NCBI RefSeq assembly: GCF_001544075.1
Contig: NZ_BCNT01000018.1
Coordinates: forward strand, 18,396 to 82,395
Direction: 5' to 3'
DNA from: Comamonas terrae
Lineage (GTDB): Bacteria > Pseudomonadota > Gammaproteobacteria > Burkholderiales > Burkholderiaceae_C
Length of the DNA stretch: 64,000 nucleotides
The number at the start of each line of letters is the position of its first letter. The stretch's first letter is position 1. A program made the position numbers and the translations under genes. Positions 36,759-43,971 of the stretch are shown piece after piece. Below the pieces are notes generated by a model. That model was not told the DNA's origin and did not search any database. It worked only from the letters and a program-made list of their open reading frames with translations.

Positions 36759-36792
36759 AAGAAAAAGCCCACGCAGCGCTGGCTGGTGGGCT
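36759..36792 (-). terminator. Leftward terminator within the early operon
   Basis: AGCCCAC (36766-36772) pairs with GTGGGCT (36786-36792). On the minus strand the stem is followed by TTTTTCTTTTTG, less than 30 bases before the start of the next leftward gene. Confidence 0.75.
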
Positions 36793-36817
36793 CGGGGTGT
36801 GTGTGCGGTGCTGCGCG

Positions 36818-37054
36818 TCAGGTGCCGGCAGCCGTGCCGGTGGCGGCCGGCTCTCGGGCCTGCTCCGTGCGGAAATCTGCCGGTAGCGGAAAGGTCGGGC
36901 TGGTCTGGATGAGTTCCAGCAGCCGCTGCTTGAAGGCTTTCTCGTCGTCGATGCCCGAGGCCTTGTAGTGCAAGGCTGCGGCCCGCCTCGACAATGGGGC
37001 GCGGCCGTAGATTTCGGCTGCCCAGTGCAATGCAAGAAAAATGGAGTCGTTCAT
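36818..37054 (-). CDS. Small phage protein (78 aa), first gene of the leftward early group
   Basis: From MNDSIFLALHWAAEIYGRAP at 37054 the protein is 78 residues. It has a helical N-terminal part (KASGIDDEKAFKQRLLELIQTSPTF) and an Ala/Thr-rich tail. AAAGG lies upstream of the ATG. The start codon overlaps that of the divergent plus-strand gene at 37053, so the two cannot both be translated from long leaders. Function unknown. Confidence 0.55.
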   Translation of the reverse strand: MNDSIFLALHWAAEIYGRAPLSRRAAALHYKASGIDDEKAFKQRLLELIQTSPTFPLPADFRTEQAREPAATGTAAGT

Positions 37055-37244
37055 GTCAGTACCTTTGAAAAATGTGTCAGCCGAAACGATTGAGATGGCC
37101 TTGGAAAAAGTGTTTGCGGAAATGCACGGCAAACCTGTCAGCGTGAAAATTGCAGAGCTGAAGTTCGACCCTAAGCAGGGCCGTACCGATGTGGCTGTGT
37201 CGGTGTGGGATGACACGACAGACGACCTATTTACAGGCTTCTAG
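37053..37244 (+). CDS. Small phage protein (63 aa), divergent
   Basis: The frame MSVPLKNVSAETIEMALEK ends DVAVSVWDDTTDDLFTGF. GGAG lies 6 bases before the ATG at 37053. A start at 37041 adds four residues. The protein is acidic at its C-terminus, with alternating patterns typical of small alpha/beta folds. Function unknown. Confidence 0.5.
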   Translation: MSVPLKNVSAETIEMALEKVFAEMHGKPVSVKIAELKFDPKQGRTDVAVSVWDDTTDDLFTGF

Positions 37245-37728
37245 ATTCAGCCTGCTCCATAGAAGAAAGAGCCGATGCCTTTGCAGGCGTGCCAGAGGAA
37301 GTGAAGTGGAGGGAGGAGATGCCTCCGGCTCGGCGAAAACCGTTCAAACCGCAGCGCCCTGGTGCAAGGCGCTCTGGTCTGGCCCCGATGCGCTCGGGGC
37401 GGGCGGTGCCGGGATTCCAACCGGCGTTGCCGTTCTTGCTCTTGGCCGCATTCGCCTCACCCTTTTGACCGTGTACGCCCTTTGGCGGCTGGATACGGCG
37501 GGGATGCCGCGCAGAGCAGCGGCCATGCCCGCTGATGCGATGAAGCCCGGGGACGCTCCGCGTGGGTGGAGCGAACGACATAGGCATACGACTTTTGAAA
37601 GACCGGGCCTGACCCGGCCGATGCCGTGCGCCCATCGCGTCTGCAACCTGCTGTACCCCTGAAGCCAGTTCGCGTTGGCGTTGGTGGCATTGGCCCTGTG
37701 TTGGGGTGGTGGTTGCTGCGATGGATGA
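37245..37728. other. Leader region between the early genes and PL; no confident gene
   Basis: About 480 bases of GC-rich sequence. Open frames on the minus strand (37231-37635, 37344-37646) have no recognisable domain and unusual, Arg/Ser/Pro-rich content. On the plus strand a GGTGCCGGGATTCCAACCGG stretch (near 37407-37426) faintly recalls the C4-like leader blocks. The leftward transcript from PL would carry this as a long leader, where lambda has N and its nut site. Confidence 0.4.
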
Positions 37729-37769
37729 ATTTAACCATAGTTAAATTATTTGTGTCAACCATGGTTAAA
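37729..37769 (-). promoter_or_regulatory. PL-like leftward promoter with two repressor operators
   Basis: On the minus strand TTGACA (plus 37758-37753) and TTAAAT (37734-37729) are 18 bases apart. Two operator palindromes cover them: TTTAAC-CATA-GTTAAA at 37730-37745 over the -10, and TCAAC-CATG-GTTAAA at 37755-37769 over the -35. Centres are 24 bases apart. The same half-site TTTAAC occurs in the cI-cro region. This strongly suggests the second operator set of the CI repressor. Confidence 0.75.
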
Positions 37770-37808
37770 TTTCTTTGTGAAGTTTTCTTCAATTCAAGAA
37801 GAGGGTGC

Positions 37809-37832
37809 AAAAAAGCCCGCTGTTGCGGGCTT
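37809..37832 (-). terminator. Terminator between the rex-position gene and PL
   Basis: AAGCCCGC, an AACA loop and GCGGGCTTTTTT are read on the minus strand (plus 37832-37809). It closes the leftward cI transcript about 250 bases after the unknown gene, before the PL promoter. Confidence 0.85.
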
Positions 37833-38079
37833 GGGCTAAGGACTTGTTTCGACCTGCAGCAATCTGTGCCGCAACTTCGTAACCAAAGTCGCCCAGAATG
37901 CTCTCGAATTTTTGGAATTCAGCGCCACCGCTCCCTATGCTAGCCACTCATCGGGTCAAAGGAAATTAACGTTTTCAACTGTGTGGCGCTGATATGTAAA
38001 GCGAGTAGATTTCGCCCGGATCATCGAAGGGATAGAGCAGTCTCTTAAAAGTATTAATTCAATATTAAAGACTGATAAT

Positions 38080-39141
38080 TTAAAACTGGTCACTTATATT
38101 TATAAGATCAATCACCAAAGCCTCAAGCATTGGATTCAACCAGTCCAATTCTTTTTGCTCTGCATGATCGAGCAGGAATGAAAATCCATGATCAGCTCTT
38201 TCAGCATGAGCTATTTTATTTCGGACGTAATACATGTACTTTATGCACAACGTCACAACCACATCACTGTTATTGATGGATGGAGCGGCTAGCTCTGTTT
38301 TAATGTGTGAGTCGACAGCGGTATAGTGTTTTTCTGCTTTAAGAAATTTTTCCCTAACGGTCAGAGTGTCCCGATAAATTGTCAGTATTCTGCTATCTTT
38401 AGTCCGTAAGATTGACTCTTTCAACGATTTTGTTCTTTTTGCCGTCGGGTAATTATTTTGCAGCATTAAGATCCACCGGACCTTTGTGCGAATCATTGCA
38501 GATGTTAAGCCGGATATTGAAGCGATGGCTAAAGGGTATGATGCTGGGTTTTGTCGAATATCATTTGCCAAGAAAATATGGCAGTCAGTGTCAGTGGTCT
38601 TTCCGCTGTAGGCTCTGTAAAGCGAGTTAAAGGCTCTCCATAGTCGATCAAAGCGATCGAAAACATTCCTTGCGTCATTTGCCTTAATCAAATGGGTAGT
38701 TGCATAAAGAACTGATCGCGCCACCGGGGTTTCTTCAAGTAATAAAATAGCCTTGAGTGGATCGATTTTGCTTACTGCTGAAAGATTGGCGCTTGCGTGG
38801 GTCGTCTGGGCAATATCCGCTGAAGGAACAGTCAATTCAGAAATAAATTTATCGTTTGATCCAAAACGACGAAGTATGAGATTCTTGATTTTTGCAGGCT
38901 TGCACGTTAATAAAAAATAAAGTGCAAGACCTTTTACAATAATTTTGTGAAAGGTGCTATTGTGGGATTTTAAAGGATCAGGTCCAATAGACGATCTAAC
39001 GCAATTTATCAGTATCTTCTTATTTGTGATGAAGATTTTATCTGCATGGTTTCCAGAAGATCTTGTCTTTACAAATCCTGAATAGAGAACTGCGGTGGCT
39101 CCAGATACTGAAAGATTAATCTCTATTTCTAGGACAGACAA
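38080..39141 (-). CDS. HEPN-motif protein of unknown function in the rex position
   Basis: I do not recognise a named family. With the TTG start at 39141, which has GGAG six bases before it, the protein is 353 residues (a TTG at 39159 adds six). The C-terminal part contains YYVRNKIAHAE, that is R-N-x3-H (Arg307 to His312), the catalytic pattern of HEPN ribonucleases, within a helical region. A central helix-rich part (FDRFDRLWRAFNSLYRAY) also fits Apea/HEPN-like proteins. The gene is AT-rich and lies directly after cI on the same strand, with a terminator beyond. It should thus be expressed in the lysogen, like lambda rexA. A role in superinfection exclusion is an inference. Confidence 0.6.
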   Translation of the reverse strand: MSVLEIEINLSVSGATAVLYSGFVKTRSSGNHADKIFITNKKILINCVRSSIGPDPLKSHNSTFHKIIVKGLALYFLLTCKPAKIKNLILRRFGSNDKFISELTVPSADIAQTTHASANLSAVSKIDPLKAILLLEETPVARSVLYATTHLIKANDARNVFDRFDRLWRAFNSLYRAYSGKTTDTDCHIFLANDIRQNPASYPLAIASISGLTSAMIRTKVRWILMLQNNYPTAKRTKSLKESILRTKDSRILTIYRDTLTVREKFLKAEKHYTAVDSHIKTELAAPSINNSDVVVTLCIKYMYYVRNKIAHAERADHGFSFLLDHAEQKELDWLNPMLEALVIDLINISDQF

Positions 39142-39297
39142 TTTCTTCTCCAAAATCAATATAACGGTTCATCATTGTGCGATAAGTCGCATTTACTTTT
39201 AGACTAAGTGCGTAGATCACGACCTGACATGTTGGGAACTACAGTCTATGGCCGGAATCAGAAATTTAGTTGGAAAAGGCGCAGCCGCTTGGTTGAG

Positions 39298-39978
39298 TTA
39301 CAGCTTCTGTCCATTCCATGCCCACACAACTCTGCCCAACACGCGAACCTGATGATCGCCATTCAGCTCGTCGACGGTCTTGATGTTGGGATTGTCCGAG
39401 CTGACCTCCAGTGAGCCGCTCATACGCATGCGTACGCGCTTGATAAAGGTCTGGCCATGCACGTCCAGCACATAGACGCCTTCATGGCTGGCAGGGTCGC
39501 GCGAGCCTACATCGACCAGCAGCACATCGCCGTCGCTGAAGGTGGGCGACATGCTTTCGCCTTGGGCGTGGATGAACTTCAGCTCCCGGATATTGCCGGG
39601 CTTGATGTACTGGTTGATCCAGTGTGCGGAGAGGGCCAGGTCGCCCACCACATAGTCCGCATCGAGCGTGTCATTGCCTTTGCCCATGCTGCCGCTGTTG
39701 GCCAGCAGGGGGATGCGCACCAAATCTTCGTTTTCCTCTGAAAAAACAATGCTGTTGGCGTTGCGAGCCATGTCACCCATGCCCGTTGCCAGCCAGTCCG
39801 ACGCCACATTCAGACGTGCGGCGGCCTTGGCATTGTTTTCGGCGGTGAATGCCTTGCTCTCGCCTTCAAGGACTTTGCGCGCAGCCTGATAGGAGACGCC
39901 AACAGACCTCGCAAGCTCTGTGATGTCTACACCGGCAGCTTTCATTGCCTTCTCCAGGCGTTCTTTGTAATCAACCAT
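39298..39978 (-). CDS. cI: CI-like phage repressor (HTH plus S24 peptidase domain)
   Basis: From MVDYKERLEKAMKAAGVDI at 39978 the protein is 226 residues. The HTH covers about 15-60 (ITELARSVGVSYQAARKVLEG). The LexA/CI-type S24 domain has Ser142 in QGESMSP and Lys180 in TFIKRVRM as catalytic pair, so RecA-stimulated self-cleavage is likely. Upstream in-frame starts exist (39990, 40023) but add no domain. None has a good ribosome binding site, so translation may be leaderless. An operator palindrome includes the start codon, implying autoregulation. Confidence 0.88.
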   Translation of the reverse strand: MVDYKERLEKAMKAAGVDITELARSVGVSYQAARKVLEGESKAFTAENNAKAAARLNVASDWLATGMGDMARNANSIVFSEENEDLVRIPLLANSGSMGKGNDTLDADYVVGDLALSAHWINQYIKPGNIRELKFIHAQGESMSPTFSDGDVLLVDVGSRDPASHEGVYVLDVHGQTFIKRVRMRMSGSLEVSSDNPNIKTVDELNGDHQVRVLGRVVWAWNGQKL

Positions 39979-40042
39979 GGTTGAAATCATGGCGGAATCA
40001 ATACTAACTATGGTTGCTTTCATGTTTTAACTAAGGTTAAAC
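39971..40042 (+). promoter_or_regulatory. Operator region with three CI sites and PR
   Basis: Sites are TCAAC-CATG-GTTGA (39971-39984, perfect palindrome over the cI start), CTAAC-TATG-GTTGC (40004-40017) and TTTAAC-TAAG-GTTAAA (40026-40041). Centres are 33 and 23 bases apart. A rightward promoter, TTGCTT (40014-40019), 17 bases, TTAAAC (40037-40042), overlaps the second and third sites in the same way PL overlaps its pair. Confidence 0.75.
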
Positions 40043-40052
40043 TTGAGGCATG

Positions 40053-40283
40053 ATGATCCGTAAAACAGAGGCCATAGAAATGCTGGGTGGCTCCACCAGA
40101 GAAGTGGCGGCCGCTTTGGGTGTGTCTTACCAAGCCGTCGACAAGTGGCCTGAGGTTCTCAGCGACAAGGTTGCAGACCGCGTTCTTGCTGCATGGACTC
40201 GTCGGAATGTCGAGGGCTTGCCGCCGCCGTTCGCAAAGTCAGTCGCTCTGCCGCAAGCCGGCCAGGAGACTGCTCATGGCTAA
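40053..40283 (+). CDS. cro: Cro-like repressor
   Basis: The protein is 76 residues from MIRKTEAIEMLGGSTREVAA. A helix-turn-helix covers about 10-40 (GGSTREVAAALGVSYQAVDKWPEVL), the YdaS/Cro-like pattern in which the second helix ends with a Trp-Pro. A GAGG ribosome binding site 4 bases upstream favours 40053 over the ATG at 40050. The gene is divergent from cI across the shared operators. Its end overlaps the next gene by eight bases. Confidence 0.82.
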   Translation: MIRKTEAIEMLGGSTREVAAALGVSYQAVDKWPEVLSDKVADRVLAAWTRRNVEGLPPPFAKSVALPQAGQETAHG

Positions 40284-40557
40284 GCGCATCTCTCGCCGGC
40301 GTCGCAAGCTCGCTGCGCCCAGAGGCTTCGAAGTTTTGCCATCGGATGGGCGTCGTTTCATGGTTTTGCGGCTGCGATCCGGGCGCAAGGTGGTGCAGCG
40401 GACTTTCACCAGCAGCGAGGTGGACTTTTTGATCTGGATGCTGGCCTGGGTGAGCTGGAACTCTGACGAGGCCAAGACACCCGGGCAGGCGCTGCTGCTG
40501 GCGTATGAGCGCGGCAGAGGCATTTCGCCCCCTGTTGTGCCGGATGCAGAGAGGTAG
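40276..40557 (+). CDS. Arg-rich small protein, copy A of a duplicated pair
   Basis: The protein is 93 residues and begins MAKRISRRRRKLAAPRG. The middle (RFMVLRLRSGRKVVQRTFTSSEVDFLIWMLAWVSW) looks like a beta-hairpin followed by a helix. The first 41 bases match the gene at 41160 at 37 positions. The very basic N-terminus suggests nucleic-acid binding. A convergent small gene lies 12 bases downstream. Function unknown. Confidence 0.6.
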   Translation: MAKRISRRRRKLAAPRGFEVLPSDGRRFMVLRLRSGRKVVQRTFTSSEVDFLIWMLAWVSWNSDEAKTPGQALLLAYERGRGISPPVVPDAER

Positions 40558-40569
40558 ACGGCCATGTCG

Positions 40570-40878
40570 CTAGTCCATACCGGCTTGAAGCGCGCTGACC
40601 TGGTTGCGAATTGCGTTGAGCAGGCTGTAGCGCATCTCGCGCATGAGGCCATCGGCGCCGCCTTGCTGGCTCTGGTGCCTGCGGGCGCTGAAGTAAATGG
40701 CGGCGCGACTGCGCAGTTTGTTGGCCTGATCGGTGATGTAGCTGTCGTGCCCGCCCAACTGACCTGCCAAAAACCTGATGCGATCCAGTTTCTGCGTATC
40801 TGGCGCGGGCATAGCGTTGGCCAGCAGTTCCTCGATTTCGTCGCAGATGGTGAGGGCCTCTTTCAATGACTGATTCAT
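40570..40878 (-). CDS. Small helical protein, convergent partner of copy A
   Basis: The protein is 102 residues from MNQSLKEALTICDEIEELL with an AAGGATC ribosome binding site. It is predicted all-helical, with KLRSRAAIYFSARRHQSQQ in the middle. It is transcribed against the rightward early operon. The protein at 41519-41845 has a similar size, position and a related LxRAAxxYFS stretch. Function unknown. Confidence 0.55.
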   Translation of the reverse strand: MNQSLKEALTICDEIEELLANAMPAPDTQKLDRIRFLAGQLGGHDSYITDQANKLRSRAAIYFSARRHQSQQGGADGLMREMRYSLLNAIRNQVSALQAGMD

Positions 40879-40975
40879 GTGCTGATCCTTTTTCGACCCG
40901 TCTGGTCAAGGTGATTTGGGCTGTGCTTTCCAGTCTTCTCATATCGGCGCTTGGCCGCTCAACAAACGAAGGTAG

Positions 40976-41167
40976 GTGTCTGTGAACTCTGGTGAACGTC
41001 TTTTATGGATCATTTTCTCGTTGAGCATGTTCATGTCGACTGTTCTGGTGAAGGCTGGTGCGCTGCATCGCTTCTGGCCTGATCACTTCGCGCCGCCGGA
41101 AATCTGCATGAAGCAGGCGCAACCACGGCAAGTGCCCGAAGTGGTGGAGCGGGAATCTCATGACTAA
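40976..41167 (+). CDS. Small membrane protein (up to 63 aa)
   Basis: A GTG at 40976 (or 40982) with AAGGTAGGT just upstream starts a frame with one membrane helix (LLWIIFSLSMFMSTVLV) and a polar C-terminus (PEICMKQAQPRQVPEV). It overlaps copy B by eight bases, the same overlap length as cro with copy A. Function unknown. Confidence 0.5.
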   Translation: MSVNSGERLLWIIFSLSMFMSTVLVKAGALHRFWPDHFAPPEICMKQAQPRQVPEVVERESHD

Positions 41168-41513
41168 GCGCATCTCTCGCCGGCGTCGCAAATTTGCTGC
41201 ACGTCACACTCGCCCAGTTGCGGTCCACCGCTATCACCACATGTGGGTTCGGCAATGGCGAGCGCAGCGCAGAGAGCTGGCCTTTTGCCTTGAGACAAGC
41301 GATTTTGTTGACCAGGTGCGTGATGGCTTCATGCGTCTGACGCTTCGAGTGGGCAAACGCAAGCTGACCTATGCGTTTAGCCGCGCAGAGGTGGGCGAAC
41401 TGCTTCGGATGATGGCTGGGCGCTTGCCAGAAGCCGGTCAGCCATGGCCTGAGAGGTTGGCCGCTGCGTTGAGGTGGGCCCCACCGGGCTATGAATGGTG
41501 GGAAGGGGCGTGA
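41160..41513 (+). CDS. Arg-rich small protein, copy B of a duplicated pair
   Basis: The protein is 117 residues and begins MTKRISRRRRKFAARHT. After the shared N-terminus, copy B diverges, but keeps the pattern of a short beta-hairpin (DGFMRLTLRVGKRKLTYAFSRAEVGELLRMM) followed by a helix. That alignment (RLTLRVGKRKLTYAFSRAEV with LRLRSGRKVVQRTFTSSEV of copy A) supports common descent. A convergent small gene lies 5 bases downstream. Confidence 0.6.
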   Translation: MTKRISRRRRKFAARHTRPVAVHRYHHMWVRQWRAQRRELAFCLETSDFVDQVRDGFMRLTLRVGKRKLTYAFSRAEVGELLRMMAGRLPEAGQPWPERLAAALRWAPPGYEWWEGA

Positions 41514-41518
41514 GGATG

Positions 41519-41845
41519 TCACTCCCGTCTTCCTTCTGCATGCATGTGGTTGACATGTTCCCGGATGCGCTGCGGCATGGAGTAGGCCGCCGTTTGCTTA
41601 TCTTGCTGGTTACTGGTGGAAGGGCTTTTGGTCAACAGGTTTCCGCTGAAGTAGTTGCGCGCGGCGCGTTCCAGTTTGTCCGTGTATTGGGCGATCTCCC
41701 CTGCCGGGCAAAGACTCCGAAGTTCGAAGCACATCTGGCGCACTTGCAAGAGAGCGCTAGCGTTTTTGCCTGGGTAGTTGTTGGTGATGACATGCGTGAG
41801 GTCATCACACAGTTGGTGGATGCGTTGCAGAGGGGGGCTCTTCAT
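41519..41845 (-). CDS. Small helical protein, convergent partner of copy B
   Basis: From MKSPPLQRIHQLCDDLTHV the protein is 108 residues; a GTG at 41896 would add 17. It is helical, with KLERAARNYFSGNL aligned to RSRAAIYFSARR of the other partner. Neither start has a strong ribosome binding site. Function unknown. Confidence 0.5.
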   Translation of the reverse strand: MKSPPLQRIHQLCDDLTHVITNNYPGKNASALLQVRQMCFELRSLCPAGEIAQYTDKLERAARNYFSGNLLTKSPSTSNQQDKQTAAYSMPQRIREHVNHMHAEGRRE

Positions 41846-41902
41846 GGTTGAGGCTTTCGCTCTGGGAGTGGCTCGTACCTTTAATGATGCCAGCACACGC
41901 CA

Positions 41903-42178
41903 TCACGTCAGCACCCGCACCGCCACACGCTGGAGCTCTTCGATCACGGGCAGGGGCACGCTGCCGGTGCGCAGCATTTCGTGGATGCACTGGTTGTTCC
42001 AACGGGCGACTTTGCGGGTGGTGAAGCTGTCGCGGCCTTCGACGTCGAGGACGAAGACGATTTGCTGCAGCAGCAGCTCCATGGCGTGGGCCCACTCGGG
42101 TGTGGGGACGACGGGGGTCTGCCTGGCTGTCTGTACAGCGGCCGTCAGCGATGCGCCTGAGAAGTGAGGTGTGGTCAT
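41903..42178 (-). CDS. Small phage protein (91 aa)
   Basis: From MTTPHFSGASLTAAVQTARQ the protein is helical, with EWAHAMELLLQQIVFVLDVEG and a C-terminal VIEELQRVAVRVLT. The ATG shares bases with the start of the divergent CII-like gene. It may join the neighbouring leftward small genes. Function unknown. Confidence 0.5.
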   Translation of the reverse strand: MTTPHFSGASLTAAVQTARQTPVVPTPEWAHAMELLLQQIVFVLDVEGRDSFTTRKVARWNNQCIHEMLRTGSVPLPVIEELQRVAVRVLT

Positions 42179-42710
42179 GAGAAGCAGTGTCTCTTTCCCT
42201 CCCCACGCAAACAATGGCGAAGCAGACCGCCCAAACGACATGCGGATGCCGGCCGATGTGACGGATGCGGCATACCTGATCGCACACAACCACCCCGGCG
42301 GCGTGCGCGTGCTGGCCGAGCGCATGGGCGTGAGCGCCAATACGCTGCAGAACAAGCTGAACCCGAACAACACGACGCATCACCTGACGCTGCGCGAGTC
42401 TGTGGCGCTGCAGGTGATGTCAGGCAACCCGGCAATTCTGCATGCCATGGCGGCGGCCCTGGGCTACACCTGCGTGCCCGCGCTGCCGGACCAGGCCGCG
42501 GGCGACCCGGTGGAGGCGTTTGTGGCCTTGCAGCAGGAGGTGGGCGAGTTCACGTCCGCAGCGGCAGACGCCTTTCGCGGCGGCAAGGCCATGGTGAGCC
42601 GAAACGAGATCAAGCGGCTGCAGTACCGCTACAACGAGCTGATATCGGCCTTGAACCAGTTGCTGGCCACGGCGGCAGCGCGCGTGCCGGCGCCGGTGGA
42701 GGAGGGCTGA
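42177..42710 (+). CDS. Phage regulatory protein CII family
   Basis: The protein is 177 residues. DVTDAAYLIAHNHPGGVRVLAERMG, NTLQNKLNPNNTTHHLTLRE and a middle GYTCVPALP are the CII/CP76 regulatory family pattern, a helix-turn-helix activator or repressor of temperate phages. The ATG at 42177 has GAGG 8 bases upstream; a later ATG at 42240 lies closer to the domain but has no such site. It probably influences lysogeny decisions. Confidence 0.75.
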   Translation: MRSSVSFPPHANNGEADRPNDMRMPADVTDAAYLIAHNHPGGVRVLAERMGVSANTLQNKLNPNNTTHHLTLRESVALQVMSGNPAILHAMAAALGYTCVPALPDQAAGDPVEAFVALQQEVGEFTSAAADAFRGGKAMVSRNEIKRLQYRYNELISALNQLLATAAARVPAPVEEG

Positions 42711-42711
42711 T

Positions 42712-43545
42712 ATGCATATCCAGCTGAGCGCACGGGTGCTGAACCAGGCGGAGCTGCTGCGGCAGATTCACGGCCTGACGGGCGCACAGGCCGCCAAGGC
42801 CTATGCCAAGGCGTTGAACGATACGGGCTTCGAGATCCGCCGTGCGATGCAGGACGAGATGCGCGCGGTGTTCGACCGGCCTACGGATTACATCCTGCGT
42901 AGCCCGTTTGTGCGCATGGCCACGGCCGCCAGGCTGAGCGTGACGATCGAGCCGACCTATATGGGCGGCAAGGGGATCGATCCGCAAAAGATTCTGGATG
43001 CCCAGGCCTGGGGCGGCCGCCGGCGTGACAAGCGCAGCGAGGTGGCACTGAAGCGTGCGGGCATCCTGCCTGCCGGATATCAGACGGCGATACCCGATGA
43101 GGCCAGAGGCGGCCCTTACCCCGGCAGCGATGACGGCAAGGGCAACCTGCGCGGGTCGTTTCTGGTGCAGCTGATCAGCTACTTCCAGGCGTTTGGAGAG
43201 CAAGGCTACAAGGCCAACATGAGCGCCAAGGGCTATCTGCGCGTGCACCGCGGCACGAAGAAGCTGGCGGGCCGCCGCTATTTCGTGGCCTATGGCAAGA
43301 CACGTGGCGGGCCTCGCATCACCCAGAAGGGCGAGCAGGACGAGCGCACGGCGCACCTGGCCCCTGGCATCTGGGCGGCCAGCGGCACGGGCGGCGCCGA
43401 TGTGCGCCCGGTGCTGATGTTTGTACGGCCGGGCCGGGGTTACCAGCCGCGCTTTGACATGGACAAGGTGGCCAAGCGTGCTGACGCCACAGCCTATCTG
43501 GAGCGCCGTATCCGCTACCGCTTGCGCGAGGCCGCAGGCGTATGA
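42712..43545 (+). CDS. Phage protein of unknown function, minor-tail-Z-like features
   Basis: The protein is 277 residues with GGAGG directly before the ATG. The N-terminal helix-rich part (QAAKAYAKALNDTGFEIRRAMQDEM) and the basic middle and end (GYLRVHRGTKKLAGRRYFVAYGKT, PVLMFVRPGRGYQPRFDM) recall the GPZ minor tail family. Its place between CII and replication genes is odd for a tail gene, so the resemblance may be superficial. I hold this call loosely. Confidence 0.4.
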   Translation: MHIQLSARVLNQAELLRQIHGLTGAQAAKAYAKALNDTGFEIRRAMQDEMRAVFDRPTDYILRSPFVRMATAARLSVTIEPTYMGGKGIDPQKILDAQAWGGRRRDKRSEVALKRAGILPAGYQTAIPDEARGGPYPGSDDGKGNLRGSFLVQLISYFQAFGEQGYKANMSAKGYLRVHRGTKKLAGRRYFVAYGKTRGGPRITQKGEQDERTAHLAPGIWAASGTGGADVRPVLMFVRPGRGYQPRFDMDKVAKRADATAYLERRIRYRLREAAGV

Positions 43546-43616
43546 CTTCCATGAACCCGGCAACGAATTTGAGCGCAGGCGTGCAGCCGCCTGTGCAGAT
43601 ATCAGGAGGTTTGACC

Positions 43617-43958
43617 ATGCAGCCATCCCAACCCGTAGTGACTGGGCGCGACACCAGCGCCGAGGCGTTTGCCGCTCTGGGCAACGAAACGCGCCGCCGT
43701 TTGCACGAGCGCCTTTACGAGTCGCTGCGCCATGCCCACCAGCACGGCGTGCGCGACATGAGCCGGCGCGAGCTGCGCGATTACCACAACACCCAGACGG
43801 GCGAGTGGCTGGAGCTGTGCAGCGTGGCCAGCACCGTCAATGCCTTGCTGGCTGCCGGACGGCTGGAGGAGGGCACCGCGCGCCGCTGCAGCCTGTCGCC
43901 GCGCCAGCGTGACGTGATGCCTGTGCGCTGCAAGGCGCGACAAACGGCCTTGGCCTGA
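43617..43958 (+). CDS. Small phage protein with helical domain (113 aa)
   Basis: The ATG at 43617 has AGGAGG at the right distance. The sequence EAFAALGNETRRRLHERLYESLRHAHQHGV followed by REYHNTQTG-like ELRDYHNTQTGEWLELCSVASTVNALLAAGRLEE suggests a winged-helix DNA-binding fold, perhaps replication-related. A longer frame from 43542 overlaps the previous gene. Function uncertain. Confidence 0.5.
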   Translation: MQPSQPVVTGRDTSAEAFAALGNETRRRLHERLYESLRHAHQHGVRDMSRRELRDYHNTQTGEWLELCSVASTVNALLAAGRLEEGTARRCSLSPRQRDVMPVRCKARQTALA

Positions 43959-43971
43959 TCGGGAGAGAAGT

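Noticed and set aside
37231..37646. Minus-strand frames of 134 and 100 codons after PL (N-like candidates)
   Set aside because: They have no Arg-rich N-terminal motif of the kind found in N proteins, no good start, and two frames compete. I describe the stretch as a leader instead.
41805..42383. A 192-codon minus-strand frame overlapping the CII-like gene
   Set aside because: It is out of frame with the better supported 91-residue gene at 41903-42178 and has no domain.
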